Source: Mangrovivirga cuniculi (lineage in GTDB: Bacteria; Bacteroidota; Bacteroidia; Cytophagales; Cyclobacteriaceae). Taken from it: DNA of 64,000 nt. Below are positions 55,429 to 64,000 of the stretch, one piece after another. The notes under the pieces are model-generated. The model was not told the DNA's origin and ran no database searches. It was given only the letters and a program-made list of their open reading frames with translations. The DNA is taken from contig NZ_CP028923.1 of the NCBI RefSeq assembly GCF_005166025.1, positions 2,172,001-2,236,000 of the forward strand, written 5' to 3'. A program made the translations under genes and the position numbers. How positions within the stretch are numbered: the stretch's first letter is position 1; each line of letters begins with the position of its first letter.

Positions 55429-58356
55429 ATGAATTTGACTAGCAGGACAAAGTCTATACTAATTTTATTTTTCGTCTTTACATTTTTTAATCTTCTATCC
55501 CAGGAAATTAAAAATGATGAGTCCGGGTTTCAAAACAAATTGGATCAACTGACTTTGAAGCAAAAGGTGGGACAATTATTTATTGTTCCTGCTTATCCAA
55601 ACAGAGGGCAAGCTCATGTGGATTCTATTAATTATCTGATTGATTCATTGAATATAGGCGGGTTAATTTATTTTCAGGGTACTTCTTCTGAATTAAGTGA
55701 ATTACAGGAAAAACTATCTCAATCAAAATTTCCTCTGGTTCATTCGATGGATGCCGAGTGGGGGGCTGCTATGCGCATACGGGATACCTACAGACTTCCA
55801 TATGCGATGACTTTAGGAGCAACAAGAGATACTTCCCTGGCTTATGAATATGGTGTATTGGCCGGAAAGAAACTTAAATCAATGGGTATAAATGTTAGTT
55901 ATGCCCCTGTAGTTGATATAAATAATAATCCTGATAACCCTGTAATAAGTTTCAGGTCTTTTGGAGAAGAAAAAAAGCTAGTTAATGATCTTGCATTTGC
56001 TTATGCCAGAGGTCTTATGGATCAAAAGGTTTTACCGGTTTTTAAACATTTCCCGGGTCACGGAGATACTGATTCAGATTCACACAAAGATCTAATTACT
56101 TTAAACCATAATTATGATAGATTAAAAAGAGTTGAATTATATCCTTATAATAATTTAACAGAATTACCTGCCGCTGGAATAATGATCGGACATTTAGCAG
56201 TACCCGAAGTGACGGGTGATGATGTGCCTGCTTCTATAAGTCCGGAGATCATTACCGGTTTATTAAAAGATAGCTTAGGTGTTGATAATATGGTGTTTAG
56301 TGACGCTATGGATATGAAAGGAGCATTAAAATATGCTAAAACAGGAGACCTGGAGTGGAGGGCATTGGTTGCTGGAACAGATTTTTTATTGATGAGTAAG
56401 GATGTGATAAAAGCAATCGATTTTATTGTCGATAAAATTGAAGAATCTCCTTATTACGAAAAATTACTTGATGAACATGTATTGAGAATTTTGAAATACA
56501 AATCAAATTTACCTGATATACAGGGGAATTATTATTCTATGGCTGAAAAGCAATTAGAATATGAGTATAAGGTGTTTGAAAGAAAGGTGTTGCAAAATGC
56601 TACCACGATTCTCGGAGACAGTTCGTTGGTTCCATTAAAAGATCTTGGAACTTATAAAACGGCTTTTGTACAGTTCAGATATAATCCGGATAGCAAGACA
56701 TTATTAAATACTATCAATAAGTATGATACAGTAGATTTTTATCCGGTTATTAAGGGTGAAAAAATAACTGAAAATATTTTAAATCAACTAAAATCCTATG
56801 ATCGAATTATAATTCATCATGAGGGATTATGGATGAGTACAGCCGCAAACTATGATCTTGGAGAAGCAGAATTGAAATCGACAGAAGAACTTTTGCAGCT
56901 GCCAGGGCAAAAAGTGTTACTGGTGACGGGAAATGCTTATGCAGTTAATGTTCTGGATTCAAATGGAAATGCAGATGTGACAATTCTAACATACCAGGGT
57001 AGAGAGGAGGGCGAAAGATCAGCTGTTCAGGCTCTTTATGGTGGATTTTCTTCTAAAGGTCAACTTCCGGTATCTTTAAATAACTATAATTTTGGAGATG
57101 GAATAAACACAAAAAAAATACGATTAGGATATAAGTACCCGGAACAATTAAATATTAACTCGGATATCATACATTCAAAAGTTGATTCGATTGTTCAGTA
57201 TGCTATTAATAGTAGTGCTTTTCCAGGTTGTCAGATTCTTGTGGCAATAGATGGAGATATATTTTTTCATAAAGGATATGGTTATCATACCTATGATAGT
57301 ATCAATGAAGTATCAATTAGTGATATTTATGATATAGCATCAATTACAAAAATCACTTCAGCATTACCATTGTTAATGAAAATGGTTGATGATGGCAGGA
57401 TTCAATTAGATAGCAAGTTTTCCAATTATAATGATTATTATAAAAATAGTGTAATTGGTGATGCTTCAATAAGATCAATACTTGCTCATAATGCAAGATT
57501 GAAAAGCTGGATACCATATTATAAGGAAGCCCAAAGACGAAATGGGAAATGGAGATGGAGAACCTTCAAGTCTAAACCGTCAAGAAGATTTCCGATCAAG
57601 ATCACAGATGATCTATATATGCATAGAACATTCAGGAAAAGGTATGTATATAAAGGAATAAAGAAAGCCCCGGCAAATCCCGATTCCGGTTATGTATATT
57701 CTGGTTTATCCTTTTATTTATGGCCGGATATTATTAAAAAACAGACCGGAGAAAGAATCGATGTTAAACTTTTTGATGAGTTTACTAGTAGGTTAAGTGC
57801 TACGACGCTCACCTACAATCCATTAGAAAGGGGTTTCGAATTAAGACGAATCATTCCTACAGAGCAAGATAATTATTTTAGAAATGAACAAATACATGGT
57901 ACAGTTCATGATGAAGGAGCGATAATCATGCAGGGGTTGTCTGCAAATGCAGGTCTTTTTAGTAATTCCATGGATTTAGCTAAAATGATGCAGATGTATC
58001 TTAATTATGGTTCATATGGTGGAGAAAGATATATATCTGAAGAAACCTTAAAAGAGTTTACAAGGTGTCAATATTGTGATGAAGGAAATCGTCGTGGATT
58101 GGGGTTTGATAAACCATTACTTGAAGATAAATGGAAAGGTACACCTTCGCCTGACGCAAGTGACTCAAGCTTTGGCCATACAGGATATACCGGGACTTTT
58201 GCCTGGGCAGATCCTCAAAATGGACTGCTTTTCATCTTTTTATCTAACAGGGTTTATCCTACAAGAGATAATAAAAACCTTTACAGGCTAAATATAAGGC
58301 CTTCAATTCACCAGGTTTTTTATGATGCTTTAAAAAAAATAAGTTCCGAAAATTAA
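55429..58356 (+). CDS. GH3 beta-N-acetylhexosaminidase fused to a beta-lactamase-type serine hydrolase
   Basis: The 975-residue protein has a hydrophobic N-terminal signal (about 9-25) and a GH3 domain (about 35-375): KHFPGHGDTDSDSH with the Asp217/His219 catalytic dyad of NagZ-type enzymes, and nucleophile Asp292 in VFSDAMDM. A GH3 C-domain-like region follows (about 390-570). A class C beta-lactamase/PBP-type domain comes last (about 585-970), with Ser638-x-x-Lys641 in DIASITKI, YSGLSF as the YxN equivalent and HTGYTGT as the KTG equivalent. Known activity of NagZ-type GH3 suggests peptidoglycan recycling; the serine domain could be an esterase or peptidase on the same polymer. Fusions of this type occur in Bacteroidota. 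Confidence 0.92.
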   Translation: MNLTSRTKSILILFFVFTFFNLLSQEIKNDESGFQNKLDQLTLKQKVGQLFIVPAYPNRGQAHVDSINYLIDSLNIGGLIYFQGTSSELSELQEKLSQSKFPLVHSMDAEWGAAMRIRDTYRLPYAMTLGATRDTSLAYEYGVLAGKKLKSMGINVSYAPVVDINNNPDNPVISFRSFGEEKKLVNDLAFAYARGLMDQKVLPVFKHFPGHGDTDSDSHKDLITLNHNYDRLKRVELYPYNNLTELPAAGIMIGHLAVPEVTGDDVPASISPEIITGLLKDSLGVDNMVFSDAMDMKGALKYAKTGDLEWRALVAGTDFLLMSKDVIKAIDFIVDKIEESPYYEKLLDEHVLRILKYKSNLPDIQGNYYSMAEKQLEYEYKVFERKVLQNATTILGDSSLVPLKDLGTYKTAFVQFRYNPDSKTLLNTINKYDTVDFYPVIKGEKITENILNQLKSYDRIIIHHEGLWMSTAANYDLGEAELKSTEELLQLPGQKVLLVTGNAYAVNVLDSNGNADVTILTYQGREEGERSAVQALYGGFSSKGQLPVSLNNYNFGDGINTKKIRLGYKYPEQLNINSDIIHSKVDSIVQYAINSSAFPGCQILVAIDGDIFFHKGYGYHTYDSINEVSISDIYDIASITKITSALPLLMKMVDDGRIQLDSKFSNYNDYYKNSVIGDASIRSILAHNARLKSWIPYYKEAQRRNGKWRWRTFKSKPSRRFPIKITDDLYMHRTFRKRYVYKGIKKAPANPDSGYVYSGLSFYLWPDIIKKQTGERIDVKLFDEFTSRLSATTLTYNPLERGFELRRIIPTEQDNYFRNEQIHGTVHDEGAIIMQGLSANAGLFSNSMDLAKMMQMYLNYGSYGGERYISEETLKEFTRCQYCDEGNRRGLGFDKPLLEDKWKGTPSPDASDSSFGHTGYTGTFAWADPQNGLLFIFLSNRVYPTRDNKNLYRLNIRPSIHQVFYDALKKISSEN

Positions 58357-58366
58357 TTCGGAACTT
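58333..58366 (-). terminator. Terminator of proC, inside the 3' end of the GH3 gene
   Basis: On the minus strand AAGTTCCGAA, loop TTAATT, TTCGGAACTT forms a perfect 10-base stem followed by A and eight T. It lies about 100 bases beyond the proC stop and overlaps the last codons of the convergent GH3 gene. Confidence 0.8.
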
Positions 58367-58465
58367 CACAACAAAGGTTTCATCTATGATGGTATCAAAG
58401 ACCAAATGATTATTTAGTCTTATACCTGTTTATACATCTCGAGTAAGATTTGTAACCTGTCAGGT

Positions 58466-59296
58466 CTATTTATTTAGAATAATATTTTTCAATTCCTGTC
58501 CAAACTCTTCGGATCTTTCATTAGCCCTGTTTATTCCCTGAATAAAATTATCACCAAGATTATATTCATTGAATACCTGGAAAGCAGCTTCAGTGGTTCC
58601 TCCCCTGGAAGAAACTTTTTGAATTAGTGTCTCGCAAGTATCTTCACTATTCTCCAGAACTTTCAATGCGCCTTTTAATGTCTGGATGGCTATCATTCTT
58701 GCCTGCTCTTTGGAAAAACCTTTATTTATTGCAGCATTTTGCAATTGTTCAATAAAGTAAAAAAAATATGCCGGCCCACTACCACTTAAAGCTGTAATCG
58801 CATTGAGGTCATTTTCATCTTCAACTTCCAGGATTTTTCCACCAAGTGTAAGAAGATCTAAGATATTTTTCTTTTCAATGTCAGTGAGTAGGCTTTTCGA
58901 GGAAATATAAAATCCCGTTAGTCCTTCTTTAAATGGTATAGCCAGGTTAGGCATAGTGCGAATAATCTTTTTATGTTTCAGGTTTTCTTTGATCAATTCA
59001 CAACTGATTCCTGCCATTATAGATATAAGCCACTGATTATCTTGAATGTGTTTTTCAAGCGGAGTTGCTATAGAAATAAAGTCCTGAGGTTTTACTGCAA
59101 GAATAATGTAATCGTAACTTTTGAAATTTTCGGGAATACTATTTGAACACAAAAATCCGAGAGATTTAATTTTTTTTATATTTTCTTCCCTTTTCTCCAC
59201 AATAAAAACATGGTCTTTAGCGTGATAATATTCTGAAATGGTTTTAGCATATACTAACCCCATATTTCCACCACCATAAATCAGTATCTTATTCAT
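58466..59296 (-). CDS. proC: Pyrroline-5-carboxylate reductase
   Basis: The 276-residue protein begins NKILIYGGGNMGL (NADPH-binding GGGNMG) and has the conserved C-terminal ALSGSGPAYFFYFIEQL and VSSRGGTTEAAF motifs that form the dimeric active site. It reduces pyrroline-5-carboxylate to proline. The ATG at 59296 is chosen over a GTG one codon earlier. It is isolated from other proline genes and convergent with the GH3 gene. Confidence 0.95.
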   Translation of the reverse strand: MNKILIYGGGNMGLVYAKTISEYYHAKDHVFIVEKREENIKKIKSLGFLCSNSIPENFKSYDYIILAVKPQDFISIATPLEKHIQDNQWLISIMAGISCELIKENLKHKKIIRTMPNLAIPFKEGLTGFYISSKSLLTDIEKKNILDLLTLGGKILEVEDENDLNAITALSGSGPAYFFYFIEQLQNAAINKGFSKEQARMIAIQTLKGALKVLENSEDTCETLIQKVSSRGGTTEAAFQVFNEYNLGDNFIQGINRANERSEEFGQELKNIILNK

Positions 59297-59425
59297 CACA
59301 TTTATTATTTATATTATTCTAGCTAATTTTACAGTTATTTAAAACTCTTTTTAACGTTTTTTAGACGTTTGCAGTATTTCGTTACAATTATTTTAATTAG
59401 AATAGCTTTTCATTGAAATAAATAT

Positions 59426-61801
59426 ATGGGTAGGCCAAAACAAAATAATAAAAAGAAGATCTTTAGAATAATCTTTCGCTGGGCAATCGGGTTGTTTGCT
59501 CTGGGCGTTGCAGTCATGGGATTATTTATAGGCGCTATATATGCAGGAGTATTTGGTAAACTTCCTGATAAAGAAGAATTGAGAAGTTTTTCTAATCCTG
59601 AGGCGTCGATGGTTTACTCTTCTGATGGAAAAATCCTTGGACAATATTTTTATGTTAACCGGCAAGCTGTTGAAAAAGAAGAAATTCCTGATTATTTGAT
59701 TAATGCATTGGTAGCAACGGAAGATGTTAGGTTTTATGATCATGAAGGAATTGATTTTCAAAGTTGGTTCAGAGTTTTAATCAGAACAATTATCCTTCAA
59801 CAGGAATCAGCGGGAGGAGGGAGTACAATTACCCAGCAACTAGTTAAAAATATCTATGGCCGTCAGGAGTATCCTTTTTTGGCCCTTCCGATAAGTAAAT
59901 TTAAGGAGGCGATTATTGCCGGACGTATTGAAGATATTTACAGTAAAAAGGAGATAGTAGCAATGTATCTCAATACTGTTCCTTTTGGCGAGGAAGTATA
60001 TGGTATTGCTGCAGCCGCGGATAGGTATTACAGTAAAAATGTTCAGGATCTGACGGTAGATGAAGCTGCAGTATTAGTTGGAATGCTTAAAGCAAACACC
60101 TACTACAACCCAAGGCTTAATCCTGAGAATAGCTTTAAGAGAAAGTCTGTTGTTCTAAGTCAAATGGCTAAATATGGTTATATATCAGAGGATCTTAGAA
60201 AAGAATTCAGTCAAAAACCGATTGATCTTGATTACAACAATAGAATTATTAATACTAAAGCCGGTTATTTTGTTAAACAAGTCAAAAGTCAGGTTCAGAA
60301 AATTTTAGAGGAAAAAACCAAAGAGGATGGGACTCCTTATATACTTGAAAAGGATGGCTTGAGAATTACCACAACCTTAGATAGCCGTTTACAGGAAAGA
60401 GCAGAAACATCTGTCAGGGAACATCTTACAAAACTTCAAAAGTTGATGAATGAGGACCAGAGCGTAAAAAATAAGTTATCTCCGGATAATCCTGCCTTTA
60501 AAGAAAAGGTGAAAAGAACAGAAGCATTTCAACAACTTAGAAAGAAAGGGTTGTCGGAGAAGGAAATATATGATTCTTTAAGTATTAAGAAGAAAATGAG
60601 GGTCTTTACCTGGGATGGTATTGACGATGTGAATTTTTCTGTGTTGGATAGTATAGCCTACTACGAATCTTTTTTGCAATCTGCAGTCTTATCTATTGAT
60701 CCCGGTACAGGTGATGTCAAGGCCTGGGTAGGAGGTGCGGATTTTAGATTTTTTCCTTACGATAACGTGTTTGCCCGCAGACAGGTAGGTTCCACTATAA
60801 AACCATTTATTTATTTAGGAGCATTAAATCAAGGATATAATCCATGCGATTTTGTGGCAAACAGAGTTAAAACCTACGTGGATTACGATGATTGGTCTCC
60901 AGAAAATGCAGGGAATAATAACAATGAAGGGAAATTTTCTATGATGGGTGGGCTGGCCAATTCTGTTAATCTGATATCTATTGATTGGTTGTTAACTATT
61001 GGTCCGGAATATTTTGTTGAATTGTTACGTTACAGCGGCGTTGAAAGCCCACTCGAACCGGTTCCTTCCCTGGCATTAGGTAGTTTCGAAATTCCGGTAT
61101 ATGAGATGGCCAAAGCATATACTTCTATTTTAAATGATTTCCCAATTGATAAACTGAATCTCATTACTAAAATTGAAGATAGTAATGGGAGAGTGATCTA
61201 CCCTGAGGCTAAGGAGGTACAAAAAATTGCTACAGTTAAGAATAATAAAACTGACAATGAACCCTTGTTTGATGAATCCGACAGAAGAATAATTATTGAA
61301 TTCATGCAAGAGGTAGTTAGAAGCGGAACTGCTACCAGGCTTAAAAATTATAAACTAAAGGGAGAGGTAGCTGGAAAAACAGGTACAACCCAGAATGGAG
61401 CAGACGGTTGGTTTGTTGGCTATAGTCCGGAATTGCTTACTGTAGTTTGGGTTGGAGCACCCAGCCCTGATGTACATTTTGGTAGTTCTTCAATCGCACA
61501 GGGAGCGGCGATGGCATTACCAATATGGGGTAGGATATATTCCTCGATTTCAAAAAAACCTGAAATGAGTGATTTATATCTGGGTAGGTTCAGGAAACTA
61601 TCTTCTAAAGAGGAAAGAATGATCAACTGCCCTATGTATAAGGAAGATAATATATTCGATGATATAGGAGATATTTTTAGAAAGGATGAAGTGTCTAATG
61701 ATAAATTAGAAAGAAGAAGAAAGCGAAAACAATTTTTCAGAGACCTCTTTAAAGGTAAAAACGAGGAAAAAGAAAAGGATAAAGATGGCTCTGAGCTTTA
61801 A
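59426..61801 (+). CDS. Class A penicillin-binding protein (PBP1A-type)
   Basis: The 791-residue protein has one N-terminal membrane span (about 13-37), a GT51 glycosyltransferase (about 50-260, Glu99 in VATEDVRFYDHEG, then GGSTITQQLVKN) and a transpeptidase domain (about 420-690, Ser456-x-x-Lys459 in GSTIKPF, SVN in NSVNLIS, KTGTTQNG). It polymerises and cross-links peptidoglycan. A Lys/Glu-rich cytoplasm-unlikely tail ends the protein. The gene stands alone. Confidence 0.94.
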   Translation: MGRPKQNNKKKIFRIIFRWAIGLFALGVAVMGLFIGAIYAGVFGKLPDKEELRSFSNPEASMVYSSDGKILGQYFYVNRQAVEKEEIPDYLINALVATEDVRFYDHEGIDFQSWFRVLIRTIILQQESAGGGSTITQQLVKNIYGRQEYPFLALPISKFKEAIIAGRIEDIYSKKEIVAMYLNTVPFGEEVYGIAAAADRYYSKNVQDLTVDEAAVLVGMLKANTYYNPRLNPENSFKRKSVVLSQMAKYGYISEDLRKEFSQKPIDLDYNNRIINTKAGYFVKQVKSQVQKILEEKTKEDGTPYILEKDGLRITTTLDSRLQERAETSVREHLTKLQKLMNEDQSVKNKLSPDNPAFKEKVKRTEAFQQLRKKGLSEKEIYDSLSIKKKMRVFTWDGIDDVNFSVLDSIAYYESFLQSAVLSIDPGTGDVKAWVGGADFRFFPYDNVFARRQVGSTIKPFIYLGALNQGYNPCDFVANRVKTYVDYDDWSPENAGNNNNEGKFSMMGGLANSVNLISIDWLLTIGPEYFVELLRYSGVESPLEPVPSLALGSFEIPVYEMAKAYTSILNDFPIDKLNLITKIEDSNGRVIYPEAKEVQKIATVKNNKTDNEPLFDESDRRIIIEFMQEVVRSGTATRLKNYKLKGEVAGKTGTTQNGADGWFVGYSPELLTVVWVGAPSPDVHFGSSSIAQGAAMALPIWGRIYSSISKKPEMSDLYLGRFRKLSSKEERMINCPMYKEDNIFDDIGDIFRKDEVSNDKLERRRKRKQFFRDLFKGKNEEKEKDKDGSEL

Positions 61802-62220
61802 GAATAATCTTTTACCAATATTATAGTTGTATCCTCAATTACGGATTTGTTATTGTGAATTCTATTTAGTTAGGATATTGGCAATTAAATTTCTGATTAT
61901 TTTAGAATAAGATAGTAAATATCTCAATTTTTTGCATTTCAGATAAATAGTTTAGTTATTATATTTTGTTAAATGACATTTTTGCAAATAATAATTTCCT
62001 TCCAACTCCAAACACCTTAATGATTCTATTGTCATTGCACTAAAAACGGAAAGAAAACTGCGTTTACAGTGAGATAGGGTGGTTTTTTTAATAAAAATTT
62101 AAAATAAATAGATTCCACATCTCTTTTTTGCCATACTCATAAATAGAAATCGTTTGTATTTTTATATTATTAATAATTAATCTATAACTGGTGTTAATTT
62201 TCATTAATTACCCTTATTTG
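61802..62220. other. Intergenic region with no supported gene
   Basis: About 420 bases of very AT-rich sequence lie between the PBP and the secreted protein genes. I see only reading frames shorter than 20 codons, no tRNA-like fold and no clear terminator for the PBP gene. Confidence 0.6.
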
Positions 62221-62251
62221 TTGCCAATTCCATAATTCAGGTCTACTTTTG
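62217..62251 (+). promoter_or_regulatory. Promoter of the small secreted protein gene
   Basis: TTTG/TTG at 62217-62223 and TACTTTTG at 62244-62251 with a 20-base spacer match the Bacteroidota consensus almost perfectly. The ATG at 62277 lies 25 bases downstream of the -7 box, so this looks like a strong promoter. Confidence 0.7.
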
Positions 62252-62276
62252 TAATATAATTCAATACCAAACAATT

Positions 62277-62861
62277 ATGAGAAAGTTAACATTAACAATT
62301 TTACTTGCAGTAGGAGTTACAATAAGTTCAGTAGCAGCTACGAGCGTTAAGGCGGACACAACTAAAAATGATGATCTGGCTTTAGAAAGAGTTTCTGAAA
62401 AAAGTGTATATCATTTATCTTATTATAATAAGGCTTTTGATCTATACACTTTAATAGTAAAGAAAGGCAATACTGTGATTTTCAAAGATCAGGTTACCGG
62501 AAATGGAATCGATAAGGTTTATGATTATGGTAAGCTTGAGAGTGGAGAATACAAAGTAGTAGTCAACTCTTCTAAATCTGGAAAATTAATCGAAAAAACA
62601 ATCACTGTAGTAAGTGACATCGATTTCCTTAAAAGCAGATTCATTGTTTCGAAACAGGACGATGGTCGTGTTTTAATTAAAAATAGAACTGGTGAAAAGG
62701 TTGAAGTAATGATTAATATAAATGGTCATAGAGATACAATTACTAAACTTATTACTTTTAATCCTCTTCAAACAAAGATTTTGAAGATTGAAGATGATGT
62801 TGATACTTCAGAATTAACAGTATTTTACAACGGTGAAAATTTGGCATCATTAAATTTCTAA
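62277..62861 (+). CDS. Secreted protein of unknown function (two beta-sandwich-like halves)
   Basis: The 194-residue protein has a classical signal peptide (about 1-26, ending TSVKA). The mature chain contains two similar segments rich in beta-strands. The first is about 40-115, with KVYDYGKLESGEYKVVVNSS, resembling the strand-turn pattern of Ig-like sorting or adhesion domains. The second (about 118-192) is less clear. There is no Cys, no lipobox and no T9SS-type YPNP motif. Codon use is like that of its neighbours. It has a near-ideal promoter and a good terminator, so it is probably well expressed as a single gene, exported to the periplasm or beyond. Family and function are unknown. Confidence 0.65.
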   Translation: MRKLTLTILLAVGVTISSVAATSVKADTTKNDDLALERVSEKSVYHLSYYNKAFDLYTLIVKKGNTVIFKDQVTGNGIDKVYDYGKLESGEYKVVVNSSKSGKLIEKTITVVSDIDFLKSRFIVSKQDDGRVLIKNRTGEKVEVMININGHRDTITKLITFNPLQTKILKIEDDVDTSELTVFYNGENLASLNF

Positions 62862-62876
62862 AATATTTAAGATCGG

Positions 62877-62898
62877 TTTTTCATGTTTATTTGGGTTA
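62877..62898 (+). repeat. 22-base direct repeat, copy 1
   Basis: TTTTTCATGTTTATTTGGGT plus two bases is identical to 63100-63121 and is followed in both places by a short hairpin with GGGGA.GC/GCTTCCC arms. Confidence 0.8.
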
Positions 62899-62933
62899 AA
62901 AAGGGGAAGCAATAAGCTTCCCTTTTATTTTTT
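62899..62933 (+). terminator. Terminator after the secreted protein gene
   Basis: AAAAGGGGAAGC, loop AATAA, GCTTCCCTTTT with one G-T wobble, then a T-rich tail. Confidence 0.85.
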
Positions 62934-63099
62934 CAATAAAAGGAGAATTGGACTGGATATAATTTAGTTATTTTCATATTTATGTCTATATTTTTAATAA
63001 AATAATAATTATTTTATTTTTAAGTGTTGTATTTGATATGAAAAAGGCTAATTATTTGAAATATATGTAAAAAGTTGCATATTACAATCAAACACACAG
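62934..63099. other. Gene-free stretch between the two repeat-terminator units
   Basis: About 165 bases of AT-rich sequence. The only reading frame is the ten-codon MKKANYLKYM at 63038-63070, too short to support. It could be the remnant of a duplicated gene or the body of a small RNA ending in the second hairpin. Confidence 0.4.
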
Positions 63100-63121
63100 T
63101 TTTTCATGTTTATTTGGGTTA
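63100..63121 (+). repeat. 22-base direct repeat, copy 2
   Basis: Identical in all 22 positions to copy 1 at 62877-62898, followed by a related hairpin. Confidence 0.8.
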
Positions 63122-63124
63122 GTT

Positions 63125-63150
63125 AAGGGGAGCAAAGCTTCCCTTTTTTT
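63125..63150 (+). terminator. Second hairpin terminator
   Basis: AAGGGGAGC, loop AAA, GCTTCCCTT with one G-T wobble, followed by seven T. No gene precedes it in the 200 bases upstream. Confidence 0.75.
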
Positions 63151-63200
63151 ATGTTTATTCGTTAAATAATCATTAAATTTGACGTATAATTTTTGAGAGT

Positions 63201-64000
63201 ATGCTAAGTGAAGGATTTTTTGAGAATTTCAGAGATGTAGCTCTGATAGTGCGGGACAATAATGTGGTCAGTTTAAATAAGACAGCAAGATCTTTATTTG
63301 AAACTATTTACCTTCCGGTTTCTCTTGATTCCTTTATCCATTCCAATCTTTATAGTCAACAACCAATAGGGATAGGGTTGGCCTCATTATTTCAGGATTA
63401 TCTTAAAAAATCCAGTCTGGAAGGAAGTTCTTCTTTTGAATATTTACATAAAAATAGCTGGTATGAAATTACGATTATAAAAAATGATGATAATTCTTTT
63501 TTTATATCGTTTAAGGATATTTCATTTTATAAAAAATTCGATCCACAGAACAAGATTAATTATAAAAGCCTTGCGGAGTGTTCTCCTGATACGATCATAA
63601 GATTTGATAAAGAATATAAATTTCTTTATGTCAGTGAAAATATTTATGATCTCCTGCATTTAAAAGCTGATAATCTTATTGGTAAATCTATTTTTGATAT
63701 AGGCTTTAATAATGAGATAATTGATCTTTTGTCTTTTCACGTTTCTTCTGTTTTTATTCATAAAAGTAAGCAACGAGTGGAATTGAGATTACCGACTGGT
63801 GTATTCATAGATTTATATATGGTTCCTGAGTTTGCTATAGGAGATGAAATATCTTCGGTTGTAGCTACCGCCAGGGATATAACCGAGTTGAAAGATACCC
63901 AGGAGCAAGTGAGTAGAAGTCATGAGGTACTTGCTGATGCATTTCGTATGGCAAAACTATCTACCTGGGAAATTGATGTGAAACTGAATAAAATCACTGT
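63201..64000 (+). CDS. PAS-domain sensor protein, N-terminal part (runs off the window)
   Basis: From ATG 63201 the frame stays open for at least 266 codons to the window end. The first 110 residues form a PAS-like fold (VALIVRDNNVVSLNKTARSLFE). A second PAS domain (about 125-230) begins AECSPDTIIRFDKEYKFLYVSENIYDLL and ends with the PAC signature VVATARDITELKDTQEQV. A third appears to start near 245 (AFRMAKLSTWEIDV). No membrane span is visible so far. Proteins like this usually continue into a histidine kinase or guanylate-cyclase output domain, but the output lies outside the window. Confidence 0.85.
   Translation, partial: MLSEGFFENFRDVALIVRDNNVVSLNKTARSLFETIYLPVSLDSFIHSNLYSQQPIGIGLASLFQDYLKKSSLEGSSSFEYLHKNSWYEITIIKNDDNSFFISFKDISFYKKFDPQNKINYKSLAECSPDTIIRFDKEYKFLYVSENIYDLLHLKADNLIGKSIFDIGFNNEIIDLLSFHVSSVFIHKSKQRVELRLPTGVFIDLYMVPEFAIGDEISSVVATARDITELKDTQEQVSRSHEVLADAFRMAKLSTWEIDVKLNKIT

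Noticed and set aside
62148-62156. Third AATCGTTTG copy, far from the glucan locus
   Set aside because: A nine-base match is expected by chance about once in a window this size; no sugar gene is nearby.
1-64000. CRISPR arrays, insertion sequences, prophage, toxin-antitoxin or defence systems
   Set aside because: No spaced direct repeats, transposase, integrase or phage structural motifs were seen on either strand.

Overview
The window is AT-rich bacterial chromosome (64 kb) from a Bacteroidota, most likely of the order Cytophagales. Support comes from several independent signs: a protein with a C-terminal type IX secretion sorting domain, -33/-7 promoters of the TTG...TAnnTTTG kind, the short RpoD, glutamine synthetase III, a bacillithiol deacetylase (BshB1), a DUF5686 outer-membrane protein, a TamL-type lipoprotein with a BamA-like barrel, and an almost complete lack of Shine-Dalgarno sequences except before infC. 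The genus cannot be settled from this stretch.

Layout. 1-2.5 kb: 5' end of tyrS, a TPR lipoprotein, 3-hydroxyacyl-CoA dehydrogenase and an ArsC-like protein without the catalytic cysteine. 2.5-15.2 kb: an alpha-glucan (starch/maltodextrin) locus around a LacI-family regulator. One arm on the minus strand holds a T9SS-secreted GH13, class II aldolase and a periplasmic GH13. The other arm on the plus strand holds a GH31 alpha-glucosidase, a lipoprotein GH13 and an MFS sugar symporter. No SusC/SusD pair is present here. 15.2-18.6 kb: a type III polyketide synthase convergent with a lipoprotein and a fatty-acid hydroxylase, then a small membrane protein. 18.7-28.3 kb: parE-parC-trmH-sanA, then DUF5686 and TPR lipoprotein genes. 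28.3-31.6 kb: thrS-infC-rpmI-rplT, with infC starting at AUC. 31.6-42.1 kb: MazG-like hydrolase, small membrane proteins, tRNA-Met, START-like protein, LptF/G permease, rpsO, pnp, rpoD, trxB-bshB1 and mtaB. 42.4-51 kb: glutamine synthetase III, a propeller histidine kinase, a TamL-type assembly factor and an rRNA/tRNA methyltransferase. 51-64 kb: two amidohydrolases, a GH3/serine-hydrolase fusion, proC, a class A penicillin-binding protein, a small secreted protein and the 5' end of a PAS sensor.

The strongest unusual signal is technical or evolutionary. Four otherwise intact genes carry five single-base losses, each in or next to a short homopolymer, and the tRNA-Met gene lacks one base in a C-run of its T stem. 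All are repaired by adding one base, which points to uncorrected homopolymer errors in the assembly rather than five decaying genes. Beyond this the window is mostly a housekeeping region. Secondary points of interest are the SusCD-less glucan locus with an aldolase inside it, paired amidohydrolase modules of which some have lost the HxH metal site, the AUC-started infC, a cysteine-less ArsC homologue, and a duplicated repeat-plus-terminator unit at 62.9-63.15 kb. I found no CRISPR array, transposase, prophage or clear defence system.
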